The position numbers and the translations under genes were made by a program. A stretch of DNA of 64,000 nt from Geodermatophilus sp. DSM 44513 (GTDB taxonomy: Bacteria; Actinomycetota; Actinomycetes; Mycobacteriales; Geodermatophilaceae), in contig NZ_CP135963.1 of assembly GCF_032460525.1 (NCBI RefSeq), positions 3,658,001-3,722,000 on the forward strand, in the 5' to 3' direction. Shown piece after piece: positions 16,776-24,384 of the stretch. The first letter of the stretch is position 1, and every line of letters starts with the position of its first letter. The notes below the pieces were generated by a model that made no database searches, was not told the origin of the DNA, and worked only from the letters and a program-made list of their open reading frames with translations.

Positions 16776-17308
16776 GGTCCCGGCAGGCGGTGCTCGTGGT
16801 GGCGGCGCTGGTGTGCGTCGGCTGCACGGCCGGGCCGACCGCCACGCCCCCGACCGCCACGCCCCCGACCGCCACGCCCCTGACCGCCACGCCCCTGACC
16901 GCCACGCCCCCGACCGCCACGCCCCCGACCGCCACGCCCGCCCTGCCCGGACTGGCCGGGCCGGGAGAGGCGGCCGTGGTCGGGACGCTCCCCACCGGGA
17001 TCGCGGACGGATCGGTCGTCGTCTCCTACGCAGGCCTCGGAGAGGTCCGCGCCCCCATGTCCGGCACGTGCGCGCACGCCGGGGCACGGACCACCGTCCG
17101 CGGCTCAGCGGACGGCGCCGCGGTGGAGCTCGCCTTCGGGCCGGAGGGCGCCGTGCTGACCCTCGACGACGTCGGCCTGCGGTCGACGGCCGCCGTGGCC
17201 GCGGGCGACCTGGCGGTCGACGGCGTGCGGCTGCACCTGACCGCGCCGCTGGTGGCCGACGGGCAGGTCATCGGGGACGTCGACCTCGACGTGACCTGCA
17301 CCGGCTGA
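16772..17308 (+). CDS. Lipoprotein with TPPTA-repeat stalk
   Basis: The 178-residue protein has a short signal peptide ending in the lipobox VCVGC. A stalk of seven TPPTA or TPLTA pentads follows, and then a globular domain of about 115 residues with only two cysteines beyond the lipobox (in SGTCAH and in the terminal DVTCTG). The end resembles small mycobacterial lipoprotein antigens such as LpqH in layout (beta-rich domain closing on VTC), but the similarity is too weak to assign. The ATG overlaps the stop of the LGFP gene (ATGA), so both proteins are likely made together and both go to the cell envelope. Function unknown. Confidence 0.8.
   Translation: MRSRQAVLVVAALVCVGCTAGPTATPPTATPPTATPLTATPLTATPPTATPPTATPALPGLAGPGEAAVVGTLPTGIADGSVVVSYAGLGEVRAPMSGTCAHAGARTTVRGSADGAAVELAFGPEGAVLTLDDVGLRSTAAVAAGDLAVDGVRLHLTAPLVADGQVIGDVDLDVTCTG
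16836..16940 (+). repeat. 15-bp minisatellite, seven units
   Basis: Seven units of CGACCGCCACGCCCC (two have T in place of the first C) lie in direct tandem and encode the Thr/Pro stalk of the lipoprotein. Because the unit is 15 bp, gain or loss of units keeps the frame. Confidence 0.85.
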
Positions 17309-17389
17309 CCGTGCCGCGTCGCCCGGTCGCAGGTGCGCCGTCGCCGGATGACTACAGTCCGACCGGTCCACGAACCAGGGAGGGCACCG

Positions 17390-19153
17390 GTGCAGAAGGT
17401 CCTGATCGCCAACCGGGGCGAGATCGCCGTCCGGGTCGCCCGTGCCTGCCGGGACGCCGGGCTGACCAGCGTGGCGGTCTACGCCGAGCCCGACCGGGAC
17501 GCGCTGCACGTCCGCACGGCCGACGAGGCCTACGCCCTCGGGGGGACGACGCCCGGCGACTCCTACCTGGTGATCGACAAGGTGCTCGCCGCGGCGGAGC
17601 AGTCCGGCGCCGACGCCGTGCACCCCGGGTACGGCTTCCTGTCGGAGAACGCCGACTTCGCCCGGGCGGTCATCGACGCCGGGCTGACCTGGATCGGCCC
17701 CTCCCCCGAGGCGATCGTCGCGCTCGGCGACAAGGTCCAGGCGCGGCACATCGCCACCCGGGTCGGCGCCCCCCTCGTGCCCGGCACCACCGACCCGGTC
17801 TCCGGCGCCGACGAGGTCATCGCCTTCGCCGAGGAGCACGGGCTGCCGGTGGCCATCAAGGCGGCCTTCGGCGGCGGCGGGCGCGGGCTCAAGGTCGCCC
17901 GCACCACCGACGAGATCCCCGAGCTGTTCGACTCCGCCGTCCGCGAGGCCGTGGCCGCCTTCGGCCGCGGCGAGTGCTTCGTCGAGCGGTTCCTGGACCA
18001 GCCGCGGCACGTCGAGGCACAGGTGCTCGCCGACACCCACGGCACCGTGATCGTCGTCGGCACCCGCGACTGCTCGCTGCAGCGGCGCAACCAGAAGCTG
18101 GTCGAGGAGGCCCCGGCGCCGTTCCTCACCGACGAGCAGCGCGAGCGCATCCACTCCTCGGCCAAGGCCATCTGCGCCGAGGCCGGCTACTCCGGCGCCG
18201 GCACCGTGGAGTACCTGGTCGGCGCCGACGGCTCGATCTCCTTCCTGGAGGTCAACACCCGGCTGCAGGTCGAGCACCCGGTCAGCGAGGAGACCTCCGG
18301 CCTGGACCTGGTGCGCCAGCAGTTCCGCATCGCCGAGGGCCTGCCGCTGGAGGTCACCGAGGACCCGACCCCGCGCGGGCACAGCATCGAGTTCCGGATC
18401 AACGCCGAGGACGCCGGCCGCGGCTTCGTCCCCGCGCCCGGCCCGGTGACCCGGCTGGAGGTCCCGCAGGGCCCCGGCGTGCGCTGGGACTCCGGCGTCG
18501 AGGCCGGCGGCGAGGTCGCCGGCGCGTTCGACTCGATGCTGGCCAAGCTGGTCGTCACCGGCGCCACGCGCACCGAGGCCCTGGAGCGGGCCCGCCGGGC
18601 GCTGGACGAGCTGGTCGTCGAGGGCATGCCGACGGTCGTCCCGTTCCACCGGGCCGTCGTCCGCGACGAGGCGTTCACCAGCGAGCCGTTCCGGGTGCAC
18701 ACCCGCTGGATCGAGACCGGGTGGGACAACCAGGTCCCGCCGTACACCGCCGCCCCGGCTGCGGGCGAGGAGCCCGAGGAGCGGCAGACGGTCGTCGTCG
18801 AGGTCGGCGGACGCCGCCTGGAGGTGTCGCTGCCCGCCGGCCTGGCCGCCGGCGGGGGGGCCCCGGCCGCCGCCGGTGGTGGGGCCAGGCCGCGCAGGCG
18901 CAGCGGCGGGCACGGCGCGGCGGCGGCGTCCGGGGACGCCCTGACCAGCCCCATGCAGGGGACGATCGTCAAGGTCGCCGTCGCCGACGGGGACACCGTG
19001 GCCGAGGGCGACCTGGTCGTCGTCCTGGAGGCCATGAAGATGGAGCAGTCCATCACCGCGCACAAGGCCGGCACGGTCGGCGGGCTGTCCGCCGAGGTCG
19101 GCGCCACGGTCACCAGCGGCGCGGTCATCTGCACCATCGCCGACGCCGGCTGA
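17390..19153 (+). CDS. accA3: Acyl-CoA carboxylase alpha subunit: biotin carboxylase plus BCCP (AccA3 type)
   Basis: AccA3 carboxylates its own biotin using ATP and bicarbonate and then works with AccD5 and AccE5. The 587-residue protein has the biotin carboxylase N-terminal motif [17 protein letters not shown], the ATP-grasp glycine loop FGGGGRGLK, and the catalytic [11 protein letters not shown] Gly/Ala/Arg linker (about residues 480-510) leads to the BCCP domain with the biotinylation site EAMKM (Lys550). I chose the GTG at 17390-17392, which has an AGGGAGGG ribosome binding site 5 nt upstream. The longer frame to 17333 adds non-conserved sequence. It lies 2.3 kb from maf because of the two inserted envelope genes. 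Confidence 0.95.
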   Translation: MQKVLIANRGEIAVRVARACRDAGLTSVAVYAEPDRDALHVRTADEAYALGGTTPGDSYLVIDKVLAAAEQSGADAVHPGYGFLSENADFARAVIDAGLTWIGPSPEAIVALGDKVQARHIATRVGAPLVPGTTDPVSGADEVIAFAEEHGLPVAIKAAFGGGGRGLKVARTTDEIPELFDSAVREAVAAFGRGECFVERFLDQPRHVEAQVLADTHGTVIVVGTRDCSLQRRNQKLVEEAPAPFLTDEQRERIHSSAKAICAEAGYSGAGTVEYLVGADGSISFLEVNTRLQVEHPVSEETSGLDLVRQQFRIAEGLPLEVTEDPTPRGHSIEFRINAEDAGRGFVPAPGPVTRLEVPQGPGVRWDSGVEAGGEVAGAFDSMLAKLVVTGATRTEALERARRALDELVVEGMPTVVPFHRAVVRDEAFTSEPFRVHTRWIETGWDNQVPPYTAAPAAGEEPEERQTVVVEVGGRRLEVSLPAGLAAGGGAPAAAGGGARPRRRSGGHGAAAASGDALTSPMQGTIVKVAVADGDTVAEGDLVVVLEAMKMEQSITAHKAGTVGGLSAEVGATVTSGAVICTIADAG

Positions 19154-19158
19154 GGACG

Positions 19159-19187
19159 GGCGGCGCGACCGGGCCGGTCGCGCCGCC
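19159..19187. terminator. Bidirectional terminator hairpin, accA3 / protease gene
   Basis: GGCGGCGCGACC pairs perfectly with GGTCGCGCCGCC (12 bp) around the loop GGGCC. It starts 6 nt after the accA3 stop and ends 9 nt before the stop of the convergent protease gene, so it could serve both. There is no U tract. Confidence 0.65.
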
Positions 19188-19195
19188 GGTCCGGG

Positions 19196-21292
19196 TCAGC
19201 CGGGGCGGCGCACCCCGAGGGTGTCCACGCCGTCGGCGTTCCAGTCCCCGGTGAAGGCGGTGTCGGTGACCTCGCCGTAGGCGACCTGGCGGTCCGCCGG
19301 GCCGGTCGTGAGGCTCGCGCGCAGGTGGTAGACGTTGCCCCGGCGCACCGCGACGGTGTCGCCGCGCTGGTCGGTGCCCCACCGGCCGACCAGCACCGTG
19401 TCGGCCGGGTCCCCGTAGCCGAAGACGGCGTCGGCCACGCCCGTGGTCAGCCCGTTGCGCACGTGGTAGACCGCGCCGCGGCGGACCGTGAGGCTGTCCG
19501 CGCGGTCGCCGTCCCAGTCGCCGACGAGCACCACGTCGCCGGGGTCGCCGTAGGCGAAGGAGCTGTCGGCCACGCCGGTCTGCAGCGAGTTCTTCACCAG
19601 GAAGAGGTTGCCGCGCCGCACGGCCAGGGTGTCCCGGCCGTCGCCGTCCCAGTCACCGACCAGGACCGTGTCGCCCGGGTCGCCGTAGGCGATCGTGCGG
19701 TCGGCCGGCCCGGAGGTGTTCTGGTCCCGGAGGTGGAAGACGTTGCCCCGCCGAACCGCCAGCGTGTCGACGCCGTCGCCGTTCCAGTCGCCGACCAGGA
19801 CGGTGTCCAGCGGGCCGCCGTAGCCGAAGACGCGGTCGGCGATGCCGGTGAACCGGTCGTTGAGGTAGTAGGTGGCGCCCGTCCCGCCGATCCCACCGGC
19901 GTCCGGGCCGGCCGGCGCGGCCGGCGGCGGAGCCGGCTGCCCGCTGACCTCGACCCGGGCACCGCCCGCGTTCGCCTCGAGCACCTGCACGGTGAAGCCG
20001 CCCACGGTCACCGGCACCCCGCCGGGCAGCACCGCGGAGGTGTCCGCGGCCCACTGCGCCGACCGGGAGGGCGTGCCGTCCAGCAGCAGCGAGGTCTCCT
20101 CGCCGTCACCGGCCAGCCGCAGGCCCACCCCGGAGGGCAGCCGCCGGTAGTTCGCCGAGGTGCCCAGCCAGGCGTCCTGCCCGGTCGGTGTGCGGTACTC
20201 CAGCCAGTAGACGTCACCGTCGGCGTCGGCCAGCCGGACCGCGCGGGTGCCGGTGCGGGCACCGGCCGGGGCGAGCACGAACTGCGCCGGCGGGGCGCCG
20301 GCGGAGACGGTGGGCGCCGCACCGGCGGGCAGCACCCCGAGCCGGGCGGCGTGCGCGGCGTTGAGCGAGCCCATCTGCTCCCAGGAGACCCCCATGAGGT
20401 CGTACCAGTCGGCGTAGCGCTCCACCCCGCACGCGCCGGTGTCGACGGTGCCGTCGCAGCGCAGCCGGGAGGCGTGGCCGAGACCGAGGTTGTGCCCGAG
20501 CTCGTGGGCGACCAGGGACGTCACCGTCCGGTTCACCAGCGCCCGGCCGCCGGAGGTGACCGACCGGCCCACCTCGGCGAGCCCGGCGCTGCACCCGGAC
20601 GCCGTCGTGGGGACGTACACCAGCAGGTGCCGGTTGGGGCCGCGGACCCAGCCGGTGCGCGCCGCGGCCTCCGCCCACAGCCCGTAGGGGTCCTCGCACC
20701 CCGCGGCGGCGCTGTACCACCCGGACGCGGCGGTCACGCCGAACCGGACGGCGCCGTCGGTCTGCGCGGCCCAGAAGGCGGACACCGGGCCGTCGACGGC
20801 GGCCGCGACGTCCGCGGGGGTCCGCCCGTCGGGCGTCGCCCCGGCCGGCACCACGAGCGCCACGGTCACCTCGTGCGTCGTGCCCGGCGCCGCACGGGAC
20901 AGCAGCGGGTCCGCGGGCGCGGCGGCCACGACCTCCGCGGCCAGCACGTCGACGGCCGGCTCGAGCCCCTCGGCGACGGCGGCGTCGACGACCGAGCCGC
21001 CCAGCGTCACCTCGACCGTCGCGCCGACCTCGACCGCGGCCACGTCCTCGGTGGGCACGCGGACCGCGGCGCCGGTGTCCGGCTCGATCCAGCTCAGCAG
21101 CGCGTCCTCGTGCCCGCCCGGGTCGTCCTCGTGGTCCCCGGGGGCCGGCTCGGCGTACGCCTGGACCAGTTCGCCGACCACGGTGTCGCCCGGGACCGGC
21201 TGCTCCACGGCAGCGGCAACGGGAGGGGCCAGGACGGCTCCGGCGAGGACGGCGACGCTGACGGCGGTCAGCGGCCAGGAGTGCAGGCGCAC
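19196..21292 (-). CDS. Secreted metzincin-like zinc protease with five FG-GAP/VCBS-type repeats
   Basis: This 698-residue exported protein has a signal peptide (about 1-28). A pro-like N-terminal domain precedes the zinc site HELGHNLGLGH (His263, His267, His273), with the Met-turn motif YDLMGVSW some 40 residues later; this is the metzincin arrangement. The region before the site (HLLVYVP, ALVNRTVTS) resembles M12/gametolysin-like proteases. The last 220 residues hold five repeats of the type DTVLVGDWNGDGVDTLAVRRG, which form beta-propeller blades that often bind calcium or glycans. It is a paralogue of the next gene, sharing about the first 450 residues. The substrate is unknown. The two proteins are likely secreted into the medium or held at the surface. 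Confidence 0.82.
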   Translation of the reverse strand: MRLHSWPLTAVSVAVLAGAVLAPPVAAAVEQPVPGDTVVGELVQAYAEPAPGDHEDDPGGHEDALLSWIEPDTGAAVRVPTEDVAAVEVGATVEVTLGGSVVDAAVAEGLEPAVDVLAAEVVAAAPADPLLSRAAPGTTHEVTVALVVPAGATPDGRTPADVAAAVDGPVSAFWAAQTDGAVRFGVTAASGWYSAAAGCEDPYGLWAEAAARTGWVRGPNRHLLVYVPTTASGCSAGLAEVGRSVTSGGRALVNRTVTSLVAHELGHNLGLGHASRLRCDGTVDTGACGVERYADWYDLMGVSWEQMGSLNAAHAARLGVLPAGAAPTVSAGAPPAQFVLAPAGARTGTRAVRLADADGDVYWLEYRTPTGQDAWLGTSANYRRLPSGVGLRLAGDGEETSLLLDGTPSRSAQWAADTSAVLPGGVPVTVGGFTVQVLEANAGGARVEVSGQPAPPPAAPAGPDAGGIGGTGATYYLNDRFTGIADRVFGYGGPLDTVLVGDWNGDGVDTLAVRRGNVFHLRDQNTSGPADRTIAYGDPGDTVLVGDWDGDGRDTLAVRRGNLFLVKNSLQTGVADSSFAYGDPGDVVLVGDWDGDRADSLTVRRGAVYHVRNGLTTGVADAVFGYGDPADTVLVGRWGTDQRGDTVAVRRGNVYHLRASLTTGPADRQVAYGEVTDTAFTGDWNADGVDTLGVRRPG

Positions 21293-21381
21293 GAGGTCTC
21301 CAGACGACGGGGGACGACCCTCTCCTCATCGGCGCACACGGCTCGTAACTGGAGGCGGACCGTCCGTGTGGGTGACCGCGG

Positions 21382-23103
21382 TCAGGTCCGGCGACGCCAC
21401 CGGCGCACGAGGGTCCAGGCGGCCGCGCCGGCCACGCCGACCCCGGACAGCAGCGCGAGCGCCGGCGCCTCGCCGCTCGCCGTCCGTCCCGCCGCCGGCA
21501 CCGGCGCCGGCGCGTCGACGCCGGCCGGCAGTGCGGTCGCCGGCGGGTCCGACGGGACCGGTCCGGCGCCGGGGGCAGTGGTGCCGGCGTCCGCGGCCGC
21601 CGGCGGCGCCGCCGGTCCGGCTGTGTGCAGCGGCGCGGCCGGCGCGGCGGCCAGCACCTCGGGGGTGGTCCCCGGGGGCAGCGGCGTCACCGGGACGGCG
21701 GCGCCGGCGGCGGGGACGACGGTCAGCGCCGCGCCCGCCGCGGTGACGGCGTCCACGGTGACGGTGAAGGCCCCGCCGGCGACGGCCACCGGCAGGCCGA
21801 CGGGCAGTGCGGACTGCCAGTCGTCGTCCCACCGCGCGGCCGGCGACGGGGTGCCGTCGAGCAGCAGCGCGGTGTCCGGCATCCCACCGGTGCGGCGCAG
21901 CAGGACGCCGGCGTCCAGGGCGAACCGGTTGTCGGCCGAGCCGAGCCAGGCGTCCCGGCCGGTGGCGGTGCGCAGCTCCAGCCAGTACGTACCGCCGGTC
22001 GCGTCGGTCAGCCGCACCGCCCGGGTGCCCGAGCGGGCCGACAGCGGGGCGAGGGTGACCGGCGTCGCCGGCCCGCCCGCCGCGACGGGCAGCTGGGCGT
22101 CGGCCGGCAGCACGCCCAGCTGGGCCGCCTGCGGGGCGCTGAGCGACCCGACGGAGTCCCAGGAGGCGCCCATGACGTCGTAGTGGTCGCGGTAGGGGGC
22201 GGTGCGGCAGGCGCCGGTCTCCACGGCGGCGTCGCACTGGTGCGCCGAGGAGTGCCCGAGGCCGAAGTTGTGGCCCAGCTCGTGGGCGATCACCGACGGC
22301 AGCACGTCGCGGACGTACACCCGCCCGCCGGAACCGACCCCGGTGCCCACCTGGCCGAGCGCGTAGGAGCAGCCGGCGAGGTCGCGCGGCAGGCTGCTGA
22401 CGTAGACGAGCAGGTGCCGGCCCGGCCCGGCCTGGAAGCCGGTGCGCTCGGCGACCTCGTCCCACAGCGCGGTCGGGTCCGCGCAGCCGGCCGCGGTCCG
22501 CACCCAGTCGTGTGCGGCGGTCACACCCAGCCGGACGGCACCGCCGGTCTCCTCGGCCCAGAAGCCCGCGACCGGCCCGTCGACGGCGTCGACCACCGAG
22601 GCCAGCGTCGCGCCGTCCACCGTGCCACCGGCCGGGACGGCCATGGCCACGGTGACCTGGTTGGTGAGGCCCGCGACCCGCGCGGCACGGACCTCCGGCG
22701 CCGTCTGCAGCAGCGTGCTGGCCAGCACGTCGCGAGCCGGCTCCAGGCCCTCCTGCGCCGCGACGTCGGTGACCTGCCCGCCCACGGTGACCTCGACGGT
22801 GGAGCCGACCGGCAGGCCGGCCACCGCGTCGGTGGGCACCCGGACGGCCTCACCCGACGCGTCCTGCACCCAGGTCAGCGGCGCCTCGGCGTGCTCCTCC
22901 TCCGCGGCCGAGCCGGCCAGGCCGGCCTCGGGCCAGGCTCGGACGACCTCGCCGACGACCGTGTCGGCCACGGGGGCGGGGGCCGCCTCGGCCCGGGCGG
23001 CCGTCGCCGGCACCGCGAGGGAGAGGGCCAGCACGGTCGCCACGCCGGCCAGCGCGCGCAGCGAGCGGCGGCGGGGGGCGGGGGCGAACCGGTGAGGGTG
23101 CAT
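21382..23103 (-). CDS. Surface-anchored metzincin-like zinc protease, paralogue of the neighbour
   Basis: The 573-residue protein has an Arg-rich signal peptide, the zinc motif HELGHNFGLGH (His274, His278, His284) and a Met-turn YDVMGASW. It follows the same domain plan as the downstream paralogue up to about residue 450. The C terminus differs: instead of propeller repeats it has a Pro/Ala linker, a hydrophobic segment (ALALLSGVGVAGAAAW) and a basic tail RRWRRRT. No LPXTG is visible, so it may simply stay in the membrane. The pair therefore looks like a tandem duplication that split into an anchored form and a released form. The gene starts with an ATG at 23103. Confidence 0.82.
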   Translation of the reverse strand: MHPHRFAPAPRRRSLRALAGVATVLALSLAVPATAARAEAAPAPVADTVVGEVVRAWPEAGLAGSAAEEEHAEAPLTWVQDASGEAVRVPTDAVAGLPVGSTVEVTVGGQVTDVAAQEGLEPARDVLASTLLQTAPEVRAARVAGLTNQVTVAMAVPAGGTVDGATLASVVDAVDGPVAGFWAEETGGAVRLGVTAAHDWVRTAAGCADPTALWDEVAERTGFQAGPGRHLLVYVSSLPRDLAGCSYALGQVGTGVGSGGRVYVRDVLPSVIAHELGHNFGLGHSSAHQCDAAVETGACRTAPYRDHYDVMGASWDSVGSLSAPQAAQLGVLPADAQLPVAAGGPATPVTLAPLSARSGTRAVRLTDATGGTYWLELRTATGRDAWLGSADNRFALDAGVLLRRTGGMPDTALLLDGTPSPAARWDDDWQSALPVGLPVAVAGGAFTVTVDAVTAAGAALTVVPAAGAAVPVTPLPPGTTPEVLAAAPAAPLHTAGPAAPPAAADAGTTAPGAGPVPSDPPATALPAGVDAPAPVPAAGRTASGEAPALALLSGVGVAGAAAWTLVRRWRRRT

Positions 23104-23258
23104 CCCCCCTGTCCTCGGCGGCCCGCGCGCGGGTCGGCACCGGTGGCCGGCGATCCAGTCGAACCCGCTGTCACACCCGCCCCGCGGTCCTCCCGGCGTC
23201 CCGGCAGCCTCCCTGGCGACGTGCCGGCACGGCCCACGGGCCCCACCCGTTCGGGTGT

Positions 23259-23264
23259 CCTAGG
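23259..23264. repeat. Target site duplication of the IS element, left
   Basis: CCTAGG directly precedes the left end (TGTACT) of the element and is repeated directly after the right end. It matches the NCTAGN target known for IS481. Confidence 0.85.
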
Positions 23265-24378
23265 TGTACTGACCGGAGACGTTGGTCGAGGGCGTGCAAT
23301 CACAGGATCTGATTGACGGATGTTGTGAGGGAGGACCTCCGGGCGTGGAGTGGAGCTGCTGAAGGCGACCACTGCACGACACCGGAGGTCCTCGTGCTCC
23401 ACGCTAATGCCGCACTGACACCACGCCAGCGGCTGCAGATGGCCCGACTCATCGTCGAGGAGAAGTGGCCGGCGACGCGGGCCGCCGAGCGCTTCGGTGT
23501 CTCGGCAACCACCGCCCGGCGCTGGGCCGACCGCTACCGCACCGAAGGCGCCGCCGGCATGACCGACCGCTCCAGCCGGCCCCACACCAGCCCGACCAAG
23601 ACCGATCCGGCGAGGACGAAGCGGATCGTGTCGCTGCGGCTGCGTAAGCGCTGGGGGCCGGTTCGGTTGGCCGCCGAGACTGGCGTGGCGCCCTCCACGG
23701 CCGGAGCGGTGCTGCGCCGCTGCAGCATCGGCCGGCTGTCTCGTCTCGAGCGCCGCGAGCGGGTGGTCGTGCGCTATGAACGCGAGGCGCCCGGTGAGCT
23801 GCTGCACGTCGACGTGAAGAAGCTGGGCAACATCCCCGCCGGCGGCGGGTGGCGCTTCCTCGGCCGGGTCCAGGGCAAAGTCAACCGGCACCTCGACGGC
23901 GGCCGGGCCCGAAGCCGCTATCGCAACCCGCTGATGGGCCACGGGTTCATCCACGTCGTCCTCGACGACCACTCTCGACTGGCCTACGCCGAAATCTGTG
24001 AGGACGAGACCGGCCCCACCGCCGCCGCGGTGCTGCGCCGGGCGGCCGACTGGTTCGCCGCTCGCGGGGTGACCGCTCGCCGGGTGCTGACCGACAACGG
24101 CGGCTGCTACCGCAGTCGCAACTGGGCCGCTGCCTGCGCCGAGCTGGGCATCGCTGCGAAGCGGACCCGGCCCTACCGGCCGCAGACCAACGGCAAGGTC
24201 GAGCGGTTCAACCGCACCATGACCAGCGAATGGGCCTTCGCCCAGCTGTTCACCAGCGAAGCCGACCGCCGCGCGGCCTTCCCTGGTTGGCTACACGCCT
24301 ACAACCACCACCGGCCCCACACCGGCATCGGCGGCCACCCGCCCATCAGCCGCCTGACCAACCTCCCCGGTCAGTACA
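23265..24378 (+). mobile_element. Intact IS481-family insertion sequence, 1114 bp
   Basis: The element starts TGTACTGACCGG and ends with its inverted complement. The terminal inverted repeats span about 23 bp (23265-23287 and 24356-24378) with two mismatches. It is bordered on both sides by the 6-bp duplication CCTAGG. It carries one transposase gene reading left to right. The transposase frame runs through the right inverted repeat and stops at the TAG of the duplicated CTAG. It inserted between the surface protease gene and lpdA. Intact ends, an exact duplication and an uninterrupted frame suggest a recent insertion. Confidence 0.92.
23331..23393 (+). promoter_or_regulatory. Hairpin that sequesters the transposase ribosome binding site
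   Basis: GAGGACCTCCGG at 23331-23342 is perfectly complementary to CCGGAGGTCCTC at 23382-23393 (12 bp, 39-nt loop). The second arm contains the GGAGG Shine-Dalgarno and ends directly against the GTG start codon. Transcripts entering from outside the element would fold this and block translation; a transcript starting inside the loop would not. The pairing is seen in sequence; the function is inferred from similar control in other insertion sequences. Confidence 0.65.
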
Positions 24379-24383
24379 CCTAG
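23394..24383 (+). CDS. IS481-family transposase
   Basis: The 329-residue DDE transposase begins with helix-turn-helix segments (ARLIVEEKWPATRAAERFGV, then SATTARRWADRYR). Its rve integrase-type catalytic core has Asp140 (LLHVDVKK), Asp234 (VLTDNGGCYRS) and Glu270 (TNGKVERFNRT). The spacing of the second Asp and the Glu is 35 residues, as expected for DD(35)E. The GTG at 23394 is favoured by the GGAGG ribosome binding site 6 nt upstream, although the frame extends to 23313. The C terminus (RLTNLPGQYT) is encoded by the right inverted repeat and the stop codon belongs to the duplicated target. All catalytic residues are present, so it is probably active. Confidence 0.93.
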   Translation: MLHANAALTPRQRLQMARLIVEEKWPATRAAERFGVSATTARRWADRYRTEGAAGMTDRSSRPHTSPTKTDPARTKRIVSLRLRKRWGPVRLAAETGVAPSTAGAVLRRCSIGRLSRLERRERVVVRYEREAPGELLHVDVKKLGNIPAGGGWRFLGRVQGKVNRHLDGGRARSRYRNPLMGHGFIHVVLDDHSRLAYAEICEDETGPTAAAVLRRAADWFAARGVTARRVLTDNGGCYRSRNWAAACAELGIAAKRTRPYRPQTNGKVERFNRTMTSEWAFAQLFTSEADRRAAFPGWLHAYNHHRPHTGIGGHPPISRLTNLPGQYT

Positions 24384-24384
24384 G
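24379..24384. repeat. Target site duplication of the IS element, right
   Basis: CCTAGG follows the right end of the element. It holds two stop codons: TAG at 24381-24383 for the transposase, and the complementary TAG at 24382-24380 for lpdA. Confidence 0.85.

Noticed and set aside
16065..16940. Repeats as a CRISPR array
   Set aside because: They are in-frame coding repeats without unique spacers; they encode LGFP modules and a TPPTA stalk.
23313..23393. Transposase starting at the ATG of 23313
   Set aside because: The GTG at 23394 has an ideal GGAGG; the 27 additional residues cover the hairpin and do not look like transposase.
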